Shown here: positions 25,315 to 32,954 of the stretch, piece after piece | Position numbering within the stretch: the first letter of the stretch is position 1 | How the letters are laid out: each line of letters starts with the position of its first letter | Assembly: GCA_964443135.1 (NCBI GenBank) | Contig: CAYUBQ010000042.1 | Location: 1-34,866 of the forward strand | Origin: JAIPEI01 sp964443135 | GTDB taxonomy: Bacteria > Desulfobacterota > DSM-4660 > Desulfatiglandales > HGW-15 | Length of the DNA: 34,866 nt | Reading direction: 5' to 3' | The notes under the pieces: generated by a model | Database searches by the model: none | Seen by the model: only the letters and a program-made list of their open reading frames with translations | Told to the model about the DNA's origin: nothing | Made by a program: the position numbers and the translations under genes

Positions 25315-26370
25315 TCAGAAGGCCGCCTTCATCTCCTTCAGCAGGCGGTCCATCTCCTCGGGCCGGCCGATGGTGATGCGCACGAACCCGCGAATGCCCT
25401 CCGTGTCGAAGTACCGGACCAGGATGCCCCGCTCCTTGAGCCGGCGGTAGACGGCCTCCCCCGGGGTGCCGGGGAGGGAGGCGAAGACGAAGTTCGCCCT
25501 GGACGGCAGGACCCGCCAGCCCAGCGCCTCGGCCCCGGAGGAGAAGCGGTCCCTCGTCTCCACGATCTTCCGGGTGATCCGTTTGTAATAGGAGGTGTCC
25601 GCGACGGCGATCTCGCCGATCTTCTGGCTCAGCATGTCGGTGGGGTAGGAGTTGAACGAGTCCTTGACCGTGAAGAGGGCCTTGGTCAGGGGTTCCTGCG
25701 CGATGACGAAGCCGAGCCGGAGTCCTGCCAGGGACATGCTCTTGGAGAAGGTCCGGACGACGACCAGGTTCGGGAAGTCCCGGACCAGCCCCAGTGCGCT
25801 CTCGCCCCCGAAGTCCACGTAGGCCTCGTCGAGGATCACGACGCGGTCCTCCGGGTACCGCTCGAGGAGGTTTTGGATGCGGTCCAGGGGGAGGCTGTGG
25901 CCCGTGGGCGCGTTGGGGTTGGCGAAGATCAGGCCGCATGAGGGCCTCTCCAGGAAGGCCTCCAGGTCGACCCCGAAGGATTCGTCCAGGGGGACCCGCT
26001 CGTAATCGATCTGGTAGAAGTCGCAGTAGACCGGGTAGAAGCTGTAGGTGAGCTCGGGAAAGAGGAGGGGTCCCCGCCCGGAGTCGAAAAAGGCGTAGAA
26101 GCAGAAGGAAAGGGCCTCGTCGGAGCCGTTGCTCACGAAGACCCGGTCCTCGGACACCTGGTAGCGCTCTGCGATGCGTTTCCGAAGGTCCCCGGCGAGC
26201 GGATCGGAGTAGAGACGGAGGTTGGCCGCATCGAACCCCTCCAGGAACGCCTTGATCCTGGGAGAGGGCGGGTAGGGGTTCTCGTTCGTGTTGAGCTTGA
26301 GGTAGCGACGGTCCTTGGGCTGCTCACCGGGTACGTAGGGCGTGAGCTTGTTCAGGCGTGCTGCGAGCAT
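25315..26370 (-). CDS. hisC: Histidinol-phosphate aminotransferase
   Basis: The 351-residue protein is a fold-type I PLP aminotransferase of the HisC group, transferring an amino group from glutamate to imidazole-acetol phosphate in histidine synthesis. Family blocks are visible: LNTNENPYPPSP (26-37), the LRLYSDP segment, NPNAPTG (151-157), DEAYVDF (181-187), the PLP lysine in RTFSKSMSLAGLRLGF (Lys210) and a C-terminal RITIG block with the phosphate-binding arginine. Length is typical. The ATG at 26370 gives the standard N terminus. It lies 72 nt downstream of the flavoprotein gene on the same strand. Related aminotransferases (for example acting on aromatic amino acids) share this pattern. 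Confidence 0.9.
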   Translation of the reverse strand: MLAARLNKLTPYVPGEQPKDRRYLKLNTNENPYPPSPRIKAFLEGFDAANLRLYSDPLAGDLRKRIAERYQVSEDRVFVSNGSDEALSFCFYAFFDSGRGPLLFPELTYSFYPVYCDFYQIDYERVPLDESFGVDLEAFLERPSCGLIFANPNAPTGHSLPLDRIQNLLERYPEDRVVILDEAYVDFGGESALGLVRDFPNLVVVRTFSKSMSLAGLRLGFVIAQEPLTKALFTVKDSFNSYPTDMLSQKIGEIAVADTSYYKRITRKIVETRDRFSSGAEALGWRVLPSRANFVFASLPGTPGEAVYRRLKERGILVRYFDTEGIRGFVRITIGRPEEMDRLLKEMKAAF

Positions 26371-26442
26371 GGGTTTCCTGCCTCTTTACGGGAAGTGCCT
26401 GCAAGGGTTGGAGCCCCCACAGGGGGGGCGACGCCCGTCGGG

Positions 26443-27018
26443 CTAGCGGTTGATCTTCTCCAGGAGCCAGGCCATGTTCTTGCCCAGCTGCTTCATGGTC
26501 CGGAGACCTTCCTCGTCCTTCTCCACGTCGCCCTTGTCCAGCCCGAACCCCAGGTTCCAGTAGCTGGACCCCGGCACGATCATCTGGCTGATGAAGAAGA
26601 AGTGGTTCATGGAGTCGAAGGCGTGGATGGCGCCGGCCCGCCGGGCGGCCACGACGGCCGCGCCCACCTTGTGCTTGAACAGATCCTCGTTGGCTTTGGC
26701 CACGTACCCGGACCGGTCGATCAGGGCCTTCATCTCGGAGGAGAGGTCCGCGAAGTAGGTGGGGGAAGCGAGAAGGATCCCGTCGGCCGCGATCATCTTC
26801 TCGATGAGCCCGTTCACGTCGTCGTCCCGGCCCGAGCACCGGCGGTCCTTCTTCTCGAAGCATTTGCGGCAGGCCAGGCAGCCGCGGATCTCTTTTCCCG
26901 CGAGTTGAACGAGCTCGGTCTCGATGCCGGCCGGCTCCAGCTCCGCGAGCACGGTCCTCGCGAGCATCGCGGTGTTTCCGTTTCTGCGGGCGCTTCCACA
27001 AAAAGCCACGACGTTCAT
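26443..27018 (-). CDS. Iron-sulfur flavoprotein / NADPH-dependent FMN reductase-like
   Basis: The 191-residue protein has a flavodoxin-like fold: the FMN phosphate loop GSARRNGNTAML (8-19), the SPTYFADLSSEMKALIDR block (85-102), and a C-terminal helix. Four cysteines at 47, 50, 53 and 61 form C-x2-C-x2-C-x7-C, matching the compact [4Fe-4S] motif of archaeal-type iron-sulfur flavoproteins. It is likely a cytoplasmic electron-transfer or quinone/oxygen-reducing protein. The ATG at 27018 has AAGGAGGT 5 nt upstream; the longer frame starts before this site. It is the first gene ahead of hisC, divergent from the DUF72 gene. Confidence 0.88.
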   Translation of the reverse strand: MNVVAFCGSARRNGNTAMLARTVLAELEPAGIETELVQLAGKEIRGCLACRKCFEKKDRRCSGRDDDVNGLIEKMIAADGILLASPTYFADLSSEMKALIDRSGYVAKANEDLFKHKVGAAVVAARRAGAIHAFDSMNHFFFISQMIVPGSSYWNLGFGLDKGDVEKDEEGLRTMKQLGKNMAWLLEKINR

Positions 27019-27141
27019 ACCCACCTCCTTGGTGAAAGGTGAAACGCGACGCGGGGACCTTCCCGCAACGGCCGTGAGGGCCCCCTTTTGCATCCTGGGA
27101 CCAGTCTATGTTATGAAACGGGCGTTTGAAAGGGGAAAAAC

Positions 27142-28149
27142 ATGGGCATCCCGTCCGGCGTGGACCGGTTCTTCTTTCGCGACCTGCACCCGGGCCTCCG
27201 CCTGGGCACGGCCAGCGACCGGTATGCGGGGTGGATCGGCCAGGTCTACACCGAGGGTCGCTGGTCCCCCACCTCGCGGACCAAGCGCGTGGGAGGGCGC
27301 TCTTTCCAGGAACGGGTCCTGCCCGTGGAGAGCGTGGAGGAGTACTTCCGGCACTTCGAGATCCTGGAGGTGGACTTCACCTTCTACGCGCCGCTCCTGG
27401 ATGAGAAGCTCAACCCGTCCCGGACCTTTCACCTGCTCCGGTCCTACCGGGAGCATTTCGAGCCGGACGCCCGGCTGATCCTCAAGGCCCCCCAGGCCGT
27501 GTTCGCACGCAAGCTCCGCAGGGGCAAGGGCTTCGTGGAAAACCCGGACTACCTGAACGCGGAGCTGTTCGTCCGGCGCTTCTACGAGCCGGCCAGGAGC
27601 CTGTTGGGGGAGCATCTGGGGGGGATCCTGTTCGAGCAGGAGTATCAGCGCAAGCAGGAGCGGGGGGCGCCGGAGGCGTTCGCCGCGGGGCTGGACCGGT
27701 TTTTCGGTGCCTGCCCCGAGGATCCCGACTACCACGTGGAGGTCCGGACGGACGCCTACCTGACCCCGCCCCTCTTCGAAATGCTCGAGCGGCGCGGCGT
27801 CGGACAGGTGCTCAGCCACTGGACGTGGCTGCCGGCGCTGAGGGCCCAGCTCCTGAAGGCGGGCGGCCGGTTCTTCAACCGGGGGAACCAGTGCGTGGTC
27901 CGACTGATGACGCCGCGGGACGTCCGCTACGAGGAGGCCTACCGGCGGGCCTTCCCCTTCGACCGCCTGGTGGAGGGCATGCTGAACCCGGACATGATCG
28001 AGGACGCGGTGGGGATCGCCGGCGACGCCCTCCGGGAGGACGTGCGCGTCAACATGGTGGTGAACAACCGGGCGGGCGGGAACGCCCCCCTCATCGCGCG
28101 CAGGTTCGCCCGGAGCTTCCTCCGGAGGATCGCCGGCGCTGCCTCTTGA
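27142..28149 (+). CDS. DUF72 family protein (YecE-like)
   Basis: The 335-residue protein matches the DUF72/YecE family, a TIM-barrel-like fold of unknown function. Recognisable features are the opening GTASDRYAGWIGQVYTEGRW, the EYFRHFEILEVDFTFY segment and FHLLRSYREHFEPDARLILKAPQAV. A domain-typical late block (FFNRGNQCVVRLMTPRDVRYEEAY) precedes the C terminus. At about 335 residues it is longer than the usual 240-280. No signal peptide or membrane helix. AAAGGGG lies 6 nt before the ATG. It is monocistronic, divergent from the flavoprotein gene; its biochemical role is unknown. Confidence 0.85.
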   Translation: MGIPSGVDRFFFRDLHPGLRLGTASDRYAGWIGQVYTEGRWSPTSRTKRVGGRSFQERVLPVESVEEYFRHFEILEVDFTFYAPLLDEKLNPSRTFHLLRSYREHFEPDARLILKAPQAVFARKLRRGKGFVENPDYLNAELFVRRFYEPARSLLGEHLGGILFEQEYQRKQERGAPEAFAAGLDRFFGACPEDPDYHVEVRTDAYLTPPLFEMLERRGVGQVLSHWTWLPALRAQLLKAGGRFFNRGNQCVVRLMTPRDVRYEEAYRRAFPFDRLVEGMLNPDMIEDAVGIAGDALREDVRVNMVVNNRAGGNAPLIARRFARSFLRRIAGAAS

Positions 28150-28466
28150 GCTGTTTCCCCGCGTTCCGGCAGCGGCCCGGCTCCCGCCCCGGAGACCGGT
28201 ACTCACTGAAAAATCCACCTCTGCTTCCCGGTCCCCGGGAACCGGCTCGGCTTCGAATGCGGAGCTTCAAAGGAGGGACCGGGGCGGGCCGCCAGTGGAG
28301 GCAGGTTCGACGGCCCCGCCCCGGCATCAGGGAATGGGTCTGGAAGCTCGGCGGCTCACCGGCGCTGCGCCCGAGGCCGGAGTTTTCCGCCGATTTGGGG
28401 GGATGGGAGAAGGCCGTTCGAGGTCAAGGCCTTCCGTCCTGCGACCGCAAGCACCCCCGAAGCCGC
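28150..28466. other. Intergenic stretch without a supported gene
   Basis: The reading frames over this stretch are arginine/proline-rich and look like non-coding GC-rich sequence. A near-palindrome around 28230-28250 (GGTCCCCGGGAACC core) may form a hairpin after the DUF72 gene but has no T-tract. Confidence 0.5.
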
Positions 28467-28637
28467 TTACGGTCGAATGTAGCCTCGGTTGTCGTACAGC
28501 GCGTGACCCGACTGGTCCTCGAAGAGGGACCGGATGCGCTTCTTCTGTCGTTTCAGGAATCCCTTCATGTGGCCCGTCCATGCTCCCGTCTGAATGCGGT
28601 TGTGTCGTCGAGCAGGCAACGCGGTTTTTCGTTCCAT
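28467..28637 (-). CDS. Possible small basic protein downstream of a sigma-54 promoter
   Basis: A 56-residue reading frame (or 33 residues from an internal ATG at 28568) ends FLKRQKKRIRSLFEDQSG and HALYDNRGYIRP, a non-random mix of a basic helix and a tyrosine-containing tail. The last 33 codons show the high third-position G/C of real genes; the first 23 do not. The ribosome site for 28637 is weak (GGAAC 8 nt upstream). A consensus sigma-54 promoter lies just upstream, with a predicted start point near 28663, 26 nt before the ATG. I do not recognise the protein; a regulatory RNA is the alternative. Confidence 0.4.
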   Translation of the reverse strand: MERKTALPARRHNRIQTGAWTGHMKGFLKRQKKRIRSLFEDQSGHALYDNRGYIRP

Positions 28638-28673
28638 GGCTTCGTTCCGGGTTGCGATGCGCTTTCCTGATAG

Positions 28674-28689
28674 AGCAATGGATGTGCCA
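28674..28689 (-). promoter_or_regulatory. Consensus sigma-54 promoter (minus strand)
   Basis: On the minus strand, TGGCAC (28689-28684), a 5-nt spacer, and TTGCT (28678-28674) match the -24 and -12 core elements of the sigma-54 consensus. It lies in a lower-GC intergenic region and points away from the SGNH gene toward a small reading frame. Confidence 0.72.
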
Positions 28690-28863
28690 TTTCGGTCCCG
28701 ATCCGAGAAAATAACCGGTAACGGCTGGATATTCAGTAGGATATCAGGAGGGATCAAGCGCAGCCTCCGGACGGACGGATGGCCGGTTTGTATGCTTTTG
28801 TGTAGAGCGGGGTATGCATTTGTGCACTCGTGGTCCCTCGAGTGCCATCGATCCGGCGGCATT

Positions 28864-28892
28864 TTGATTTCCCGGGCGGTTTCTGATAAGAT
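28864..28892 (+). promoter_or_regulatory. Sigma-70-type promoter for the SGNH protein gene
   Basis: TTGATT (28864-28869, 4 of 6) and TAAGAT (28887-28892, 4 of 6) with a 17-nt spacer. The start point near 28899 leaves a leader of about 50 nt. Confidence 0.45.
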
Positions 28893-28947
28893 TCATTCCG
28901 CACCTCGGGATGTACATCCGCGCACGCCAAACACGGAGGAGCGAACC

Positions 28948-30456
28948 ATGCAGCAGGCATCGGATGACCGGCCCTGGAGGAGTCTTGCGCGAACAGGCTT
29001 GCTGCTTCTGTGTGCTGCGGTGCTGTGGGTCCAGGCCGGGCAGGCGCGGGCCCTGGACACCGGGCCTCCGTCTCGCACCCTGAAGCTCGTCTTCGTCCAC
29101 CACTCCTGCGGGGAAAACTGGCTGGCGGACGACCACGGAGGCCTGGGCAAGGCCCTCGCGGCCGCCGGCTACTTCGTGAGCGACACCAACTACGGGTGGG
29201 GACCGGACGGCATCGGGGACCGGACGGACATCACGGACTGGCCGGAGTGGTTCACGGGACCGCAGAGCCCCCGCTACCTGAAGGCGCTCTTCCGGGAGTC
29301 CGGACGGCACGCTCCCTACAGCCGGCGCGGGTCCGATCCCGGCGGGGAAAATCGGGTGGTCCTGTTCAAGTCCTGCTTCCCGAACTCCGATCTCGCCGGA
29401 CGGCCCCAGGACCCGCCCCGGCGGGGCAACGGCCTCACCGTGGGAAACGCCAAGGCCATCTACGGCGAGCTGCTCCGGTTCTTCGCCTCGCGGCCGGACA
29501 AGCTGTTCGTCGCGGTCACGGCGCCGCCGCTCAGGGATCCCTCGAACGCCGCCAACGCCCGGGGCTTCAACACCTGGCTCGTGAAGGAGTGGCTCGCGGA
29601 CTACCCGGGGAGCAACGTGGCGGTCTTTGATTTCTACAACGTGCTCACCGGCCCGGACAACCACCACCGGGCGGGTGCCGGGGGGATCGAGCACGAGATC
29701 CGCGACAGGCGGAACACGTTGTACTACCCCACCAACGGGGACGACCATCCCTCGCCCGCGGGAAACCGGAAGGCCACCCGGGATTTCGTGCCTCTGCTCA
29801 ACGCGTACGCGAACCGGTGGCTGGCCTCCGAGCCGCCCGAGCCCCCGCCCGCCGTGGAGGGCGAAGGGGCCGGGGCCCCGGAGCAGTCCGGGACCGTCGA
29901 GGAGACGGGCGGGGACGAAGCAACCGCACCTCCCGTGGTCGCCGGACCGGCGGGACCGGGACTGATTGACGGCTTCGAGGAGGACGCATCGGCCTGGTCG
30001 GCCTTTGTGGACCATGAGAAGCCGACGAGCCTGGAGTTCGCGCCGGACGCGGGGGTGGCATTCAGCGGAAAGGCCTCCCTGAGAATCGACTACCGCGTGG
30101 CACCCGAGAGCTGGGCCACCTGCAGCCTGGTCCACGACGGCCCGCGGGACTGGTCCTCAGCCGCCGGCCTCCGCCTGTACGTCCGCACCCGAAGAGCGGG
30201 GAGCCCCGTGGTCGTGGTGGCCTATCAGGGGACGTCTCCCGACGCCCTGGGCCACTTCGAGCACCGGCTGGTGTCGGAGGGGGCCGGCTGGAAACGGGTG
30301 GACATCCCCTGGGGCCGGTTCGAGAAGCCCGCCTGGGAGGGGGACCAGGACGCCCGGTTCGATCCGTCGAAGGCCATGGGCGTGGCCCTGGCCTTCGAGG
30401 AAGGGGAAGGGACGATCTGGGTGGACGACGTGTCGCTGTCGGCGCCGGGGGAGTGA
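28948..30456 (+). CDS. Exported SGNH-hydrolase-like protein with carbohydrate-binding-like C terminus
   Basis: The 502-residue protein has a Sec signal peptide (hydrophobic core 15-30, cleavage near QARA-LD at 36). The SGNH-type domain (about 44-300) opens LKLVFVHHSCGENWLADD, where Ser53 sits at the nucleophile position. It ends with the block-V-like DDHPSPAGNRKATRDF, which supplies the Asp and His. A Pro/Glu/Gly linker (300-345) leads to a beta-sandwich (346-500; GFEEDASAWSAF, SLRIDYRV, GWKRVDIPWGRF, IWVDDVSL) like CBM11/CIA30 carbohydrate-binding modules. A secreted carbohydrate esterase or deacetylase is plausible. ATG with ACGGAGGA 7 nt upstream. Its stop faces the ycgN stop 11 bp away. 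Confidence 0.8.
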   Translation: MQQASDDRPWRSLARTGLLLLCAAVLWVQAGQARALDTGPPSRTLKLVFVHHSCGENWLADDHGGLGKALAAAGYFVSDTNYGWGPDGIGDRTDITDWPEWFTGPQSPRYLKALFRESGRHAPYSRRGSDPGGENRVVLFKSCFPNSDLAGRPQDPPRRGNGLTVGNAKAIYGELLRFFASRPDKLFVAVTAPPLRDPSNAANARGFNTWLVKEWLADYPGSNVAVFDFYNVLTGPDNHHRAGAGGIEHEIRDRRNTLYYPTNGDDHPSPAGNRKATRDFVPLLNAYANRWLASEPPEPPPAVEGEGAGAPEQSGTVEETGGDEATAPPVVAGPAGPGLIDGFEEDASAWSAFVDHEKPTSLEFAPDAGVAFSGKASLRIDYRVAPESWATCSLVHDGPRDWSSAAGLRLYVRTRRAGSPVVVVAYQGTSPDALGHFEHRLVSEGAGWKRVDIPWGRFEKPAWEGDQDARFDPSKAMGVALAFEEGEGTIWVDDVSLSAPGE

Positions 30457-30467
30457 GGGAAGGGGCG

Positions 30468-30926
30468 TCACTTCTTCTTTCTCCGGACTCGCCGGCCCTT
30501 TCGACGGAGGTCGTCGGGGTGGACCTGCCGCCCCGGCAGGACGCGGTCCCGGACGGAGATGCCGGCCTCGTGCACCGTCCTCGGGTTCCCGGAGACCAGC
30601 GGGTGCCACCAGGGAAGGTCGCGGCCCTCGAACAGGAGCCGGTAGGCGCAGGTCTCGGGGAGCCAGTCGATCTCCCGAAGGGTCTCGGGCGTGAGGTCGA
30701 TGCAGTCGCTGCTGACCAGGGTCCGGTCGGGGTAGACCAGGCAGCGGGCCGTGGCGGTGTCAAGGTACTCGCAGGCCACCGGGATCACCCGTACCTTCCC
30801 GCTCTCCTTGTCCTCGAACTTCTCCAGGCAGCAGTTCCCGCACCGGTCGCAGACGGACTCCCACTCCTCCCGGGACATCTCCCCCAGGGGCTTGGTCTTC
30901 CAGAAAGGCGGACGGTTCCGGTCCAT
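30468..30926 (-). CDS. ycgN: YcgN family cysteine-cluster protein
   Basis: The 152-residue protein matches the YcgN (UPF0260) family over its whole length: PFWKTKPLGEMSREEWESVC at the N terminus, CDRCGNCC, PVACEYLD, the SSDCIDLTPETL and WLPETCAYRLLFEGRDLPWWHPL blocks. The cysteine cluster suggests an iron-sulfur or zinc site; function is unknown. The ATG at 30926 has GAGGA 4-5 nt upstream and matches the E. coli length (153); the much longer in-frame reading extends into non-coding sequence. The C-terminal tail is unusually basic (RRKGRRVRRKKK). It is transcribed convergently with the SGNH gene. Confidence 0.9.
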   Translation of the reverse strand: MDRNRPPFWKTKPLGEMSREEWESVCDRCGNCCLEKFEDKESGKVRVIPVACEYLDTATARCLVYPDRTLVSSDCIDLTPETLREIDWLPETCAYRLLFEGRDLPWWHPLVSGNPRTVHEAGISVRDRVLPGRQVHPDDLRRKGRRVRRKKK

Positions 30927-31110
30927 GCATCCTCGCGTGGGGCCGGCCCGAGGCCGGCGGGCGATGCCTGGTGGGGCGTGTCTGAAGCATAAACGAAACG
31001 GGCCGTCATGAAAAGGCCGCACCCATGCCGGGAGCTGAAAATCCCTTGCCGCGATGACCCGGAACCGCCATGATGAGCGAGAGAACCCCATCCTTCGAGG
31101 GAGACCGATC

Positions 31111-32031
31111 ATGAATCTCCCGACACTGTCGCCCCTGAAAAAGAAGCTGCTGCTGAGCGGCCTCGCCGTCGTCGTGGCCGTGCTTTCCGCCACGGCCGCT
31201 CTGGACGGACTCGCCGAGCGAACGCCCCTCTCCCGCCTGGACACGGACGCGTCGGATTACTACGACGGGGCGGTGAAAAGGGCCCTGGCCACCTACGCGA
31301 TCGCCCGCATGCTCAATGGGGCCATCTCGGCCGTCCAGGGCACCGAGCTCGCCGTGTCCCCGGCCGGCATGGGGCTGCGCCTCTCCGTGGGGGAGGTGCT
31401 CGATCCCATCAACGACCTGATCGAGCGGTTTTCGTGGGTCATGCTGCTCAGCACGGTGTCCCTGGGCATCCAGAGCGTCCTCATGGAGATCGGGGCCTGG
31501 GTCGGTTTCCGGCTGCTGGTCTCCGCCGCCATGGTCCTGCTCATCCTGGGGCTGTGGGTCCCGCGGGCCGGCGGGGCGAGGTTGGGCTCCCTGGCCGTTC
31601 GGCTTCTCGTCGTGGCCGTGGTGGTGCGGTTCTGCATTCCCGTCGTCGGCGTGACGGGCCGGGCGGTCTACGACGCCTTCCTGGCCGAGAGGTACACGCG
31701 GTCCACCGAGAGCCTGGAGGTGATCCGGGGCAAGGTCCGCATGCCGATCCTCCGGCCCGGCGAGGAGGAGGGTCAGGACGGCGGCCTGCTGGATCAGCTG
31801 AAGCGGAAGTACGAAGGCACCCGCGAGACCCTGAACGTCCAGGCCAGGCTGGATGCGCTCCGGGACACGGTGGAGGAGGGGATCGATCACATCACGAGCC
31901 TGATGATCGTGTTCCTGCTCCAGACGATCGTTCTGCCGCTGCTCGTGCTCTGGGGGCTCGTGAGGCTGGCGAAGACCCTGTTCCGGACCCCGGCCCGGCC
32001 GGCCGGCGTCCGCGCGCCCGGTACGGCCTGA
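31111..32031 (+). CDS. Polytopic membrane protein of unknown function
   Basis: The 306-residue protein has about five membrane helices: 14-33, 109-127, 133-151, 161-182 and 263-285. A periplasmic-facing loop (about 34-108) contains ATYAIARMLNGAISAVQGTEL. A long charged region between helices 4 and 5 (190-258; RYTRSTESLEVIRG, LLDQLKRKYEGTRETL) may form a coiled coil. The ATG at 31111 has GAGGGAG about 6 nt upstream and gives a typical KKK-led first helix; the longer frame begins at 31054. A strong terminator follows the gene. I recognise no family. Confidence 0.8.
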   Translation: MNLPTLSPLKKKLLLSGLAVVVAVLSATAALDGLAERTPLSRLDTDASDYYDGAVKRALATYAIARMLNGAISAVQGTELAVSPAGMGLRLSVGEVLDPINDLIERFSWVMLLSTVSLGIQSVLMEIGAWVGFRLLVSAAMVLLILGLWVPRAGGARLGSLAVRLLVVAVVVRFCIPVVGVTGRAVYDAFLAERYTRSTESLEVIRGKVRMPILRPGEEEGQDGGLLDQLKRKYEGTRETLNVQARLDALRDTVEEGIDHITSLMIVFLLQTIVLPLLVLWGLVRLAKTLFRTPARPAGVRAPGTA

Positions 32032-32077
32032 CCGGGGTTGGCTCAAACGTCCATGACCGGCGTCCGGTTTCCGGTCA

Positions 32078-32103
32078 CCCCCGCTGATGAAAACGGGGGT
32101 TTT
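32078..32103 (+). terminator. Rho-independent terminator after the membrane protein gene
   Basis: CCCCCG (32078-32083) and CGGGGG (32094-32099) form a 6-bp stem with a 10-nt loop followed by TTTT (32100-32103). A second perfect inverted repeat, TGACCGG with CCGGTCA (32054-32077), lies directly upstream. Confidence 0.7.
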
Positions 32104-32104
32104 C

Positions 32105-32174
32105 GTAGGGCGGGGTTTTACACCCCGCCGTGCTTGTCGCAAGCCTTGCGGCGGCATGTGAAATGCCGCCCTGC
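32105..32174. repeat. REPIN-like inverted pair of REP-type palindromes
   Basis: Two 25-nt elements, 32105-32129 on the plus strand and 32150-32174 on the minus strand, match at 19 of 25 positions when aligned. Each folds into an 8-bp hairpin, and the mismatched stem positions change in compensating pairs. The first starts with GTAG, the tetranucleotide that precedes REP hairpins recognised by RAYT transposases; the second starts GCAG. Between them is a small hairpin (GCTTG-TCG-CAAGC, 32132-32144). This arrangement is that of a REP doublet (REPIN). No other copy and no RAYT gene are seen in this window. Confidence 0.65.
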
Positions 32175-32225
32175 GCCCGGCCCGTCGAGGGGTGTTTTCA
32201 CGGCAAAAGGCCCGGAGAGGATGCG

Positions 32226-32708
32226 TTGACCAAAAAGCGAACCGTGCGGATCATCCCCAGAGATCAGGCCGTGTTCGGTCTGGACGCCCACGGCCACTGG
32301 CAGCACGCGGAGCAGGGCCGTTTCGAGAACCCGCGGATCATCGCTTACTTCCACTCCTGCATCCGGAAGGACGATCTGGGGTACCACTTGGTCCAGGACC
32401 ATGACGGCGTCCGCGAAAAGGTCTACTTCCCCTTCGAGGACACGGCCCTGTTCGTGTTCGACGTGCTCAAGGGCGACGATGTGATCCTGGTCCTGAACAC
32501 GGGCCGCCGCGTGCGGCTCGCGCCGCGCAAGCTGTTCATCCGGGACGACGTCCTCTACACGCGGGTGGGCGAGCACCGCGTGCGGTTCACGGAGCACGCC
32601 CTGGTGCGGATGGCCGACCTCCTGGAGTTCGACGGGGAGGAGAACGCGTTCGTGCGGGTGCGCGGAAGGCGCTACCGCATCCCCGAGGAGCCCCGAACGA
32701 CCCCCTGA
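32226..32708 (+). CDS. Soluble protein, DUF1285-like
   Basis: The 160-residue protein starts with TTG at 32226 (GGAGAGG 5 nt upstream), giving TKKRTVRIIPRDQAVFGLDAHGHW. The longer in-frame reading would run back through the REPIN and is rejected. It is beta-rich (GDDVILVLNTGRRVRLAPRKLFIRDDVLY) with an EKVYFPFEDTALFVFDV block. The order 'G-W-H-x-G...HFH-x-x-I...GY...EK-V..EDT' loosely recalls DUF1285 proteins, a tentative match. No signal peptide or membrane helix. It is isolated between the terminator/REPIN region and the sensor gene. Confidence 0.75.
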   Translation: MTKKRTVRIIPRDQAVFGLDAHGHWQHAEQGRFENPRIIAYFHSCIRKDDLGYHLVQDHDGVREKVYFPFEDTALFVFDVLKGDDVILVLNTGRRVRLAPRKLFIRDDVLYTRVGEHRVRFTEHALVRMADLLEFDGEENAFVRVRGRRYRIPEEPRTTP

Positions 32709-32767
32709 GGAGCCGGGCACCCGCCACCTCAGCCCGCCCAAAACCGGCTTTTCTCATTCATGTTCTG

Positions 32768-32781
32768 CGGCCTTCGGGCCG
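32768..32781. other. UUCG tetraloop hairpin
   Basis: CGGCC-TTCG-GGCCG forms a 5-bp stem closed by a C(UUCG)G tetraloop, an extra-stable RNA hairpin. It has no T-tract. It lies 60 nt after the DUF1285-like gene and could be a 3' processing or partial termination signal. Confidence 0.35.
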
Positions 32782-32954
32782 ATAACGAGAGGGTGAATCT
32801 CGAAACGCTTTGTCCCGGAGACATCTCGTTGTTCGACCGGAGCGGCCCTCCAAGCTGTTGACCTTTCTGTCTTTCATCACGATACGACTGTGGAGGACGA
32901 GCCGGCTCCGGGGAGTGCGGGTGGCTGAATGCGGTTTCGACAGGGAAGATCCGA

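Noticed and set aside
28594..28947. In-frame upstream extension of the SGNH protein.
   Set aside because: It lacks coding character, and the signal peptide and ACGGAGGA ribosome site place the start at 28948.
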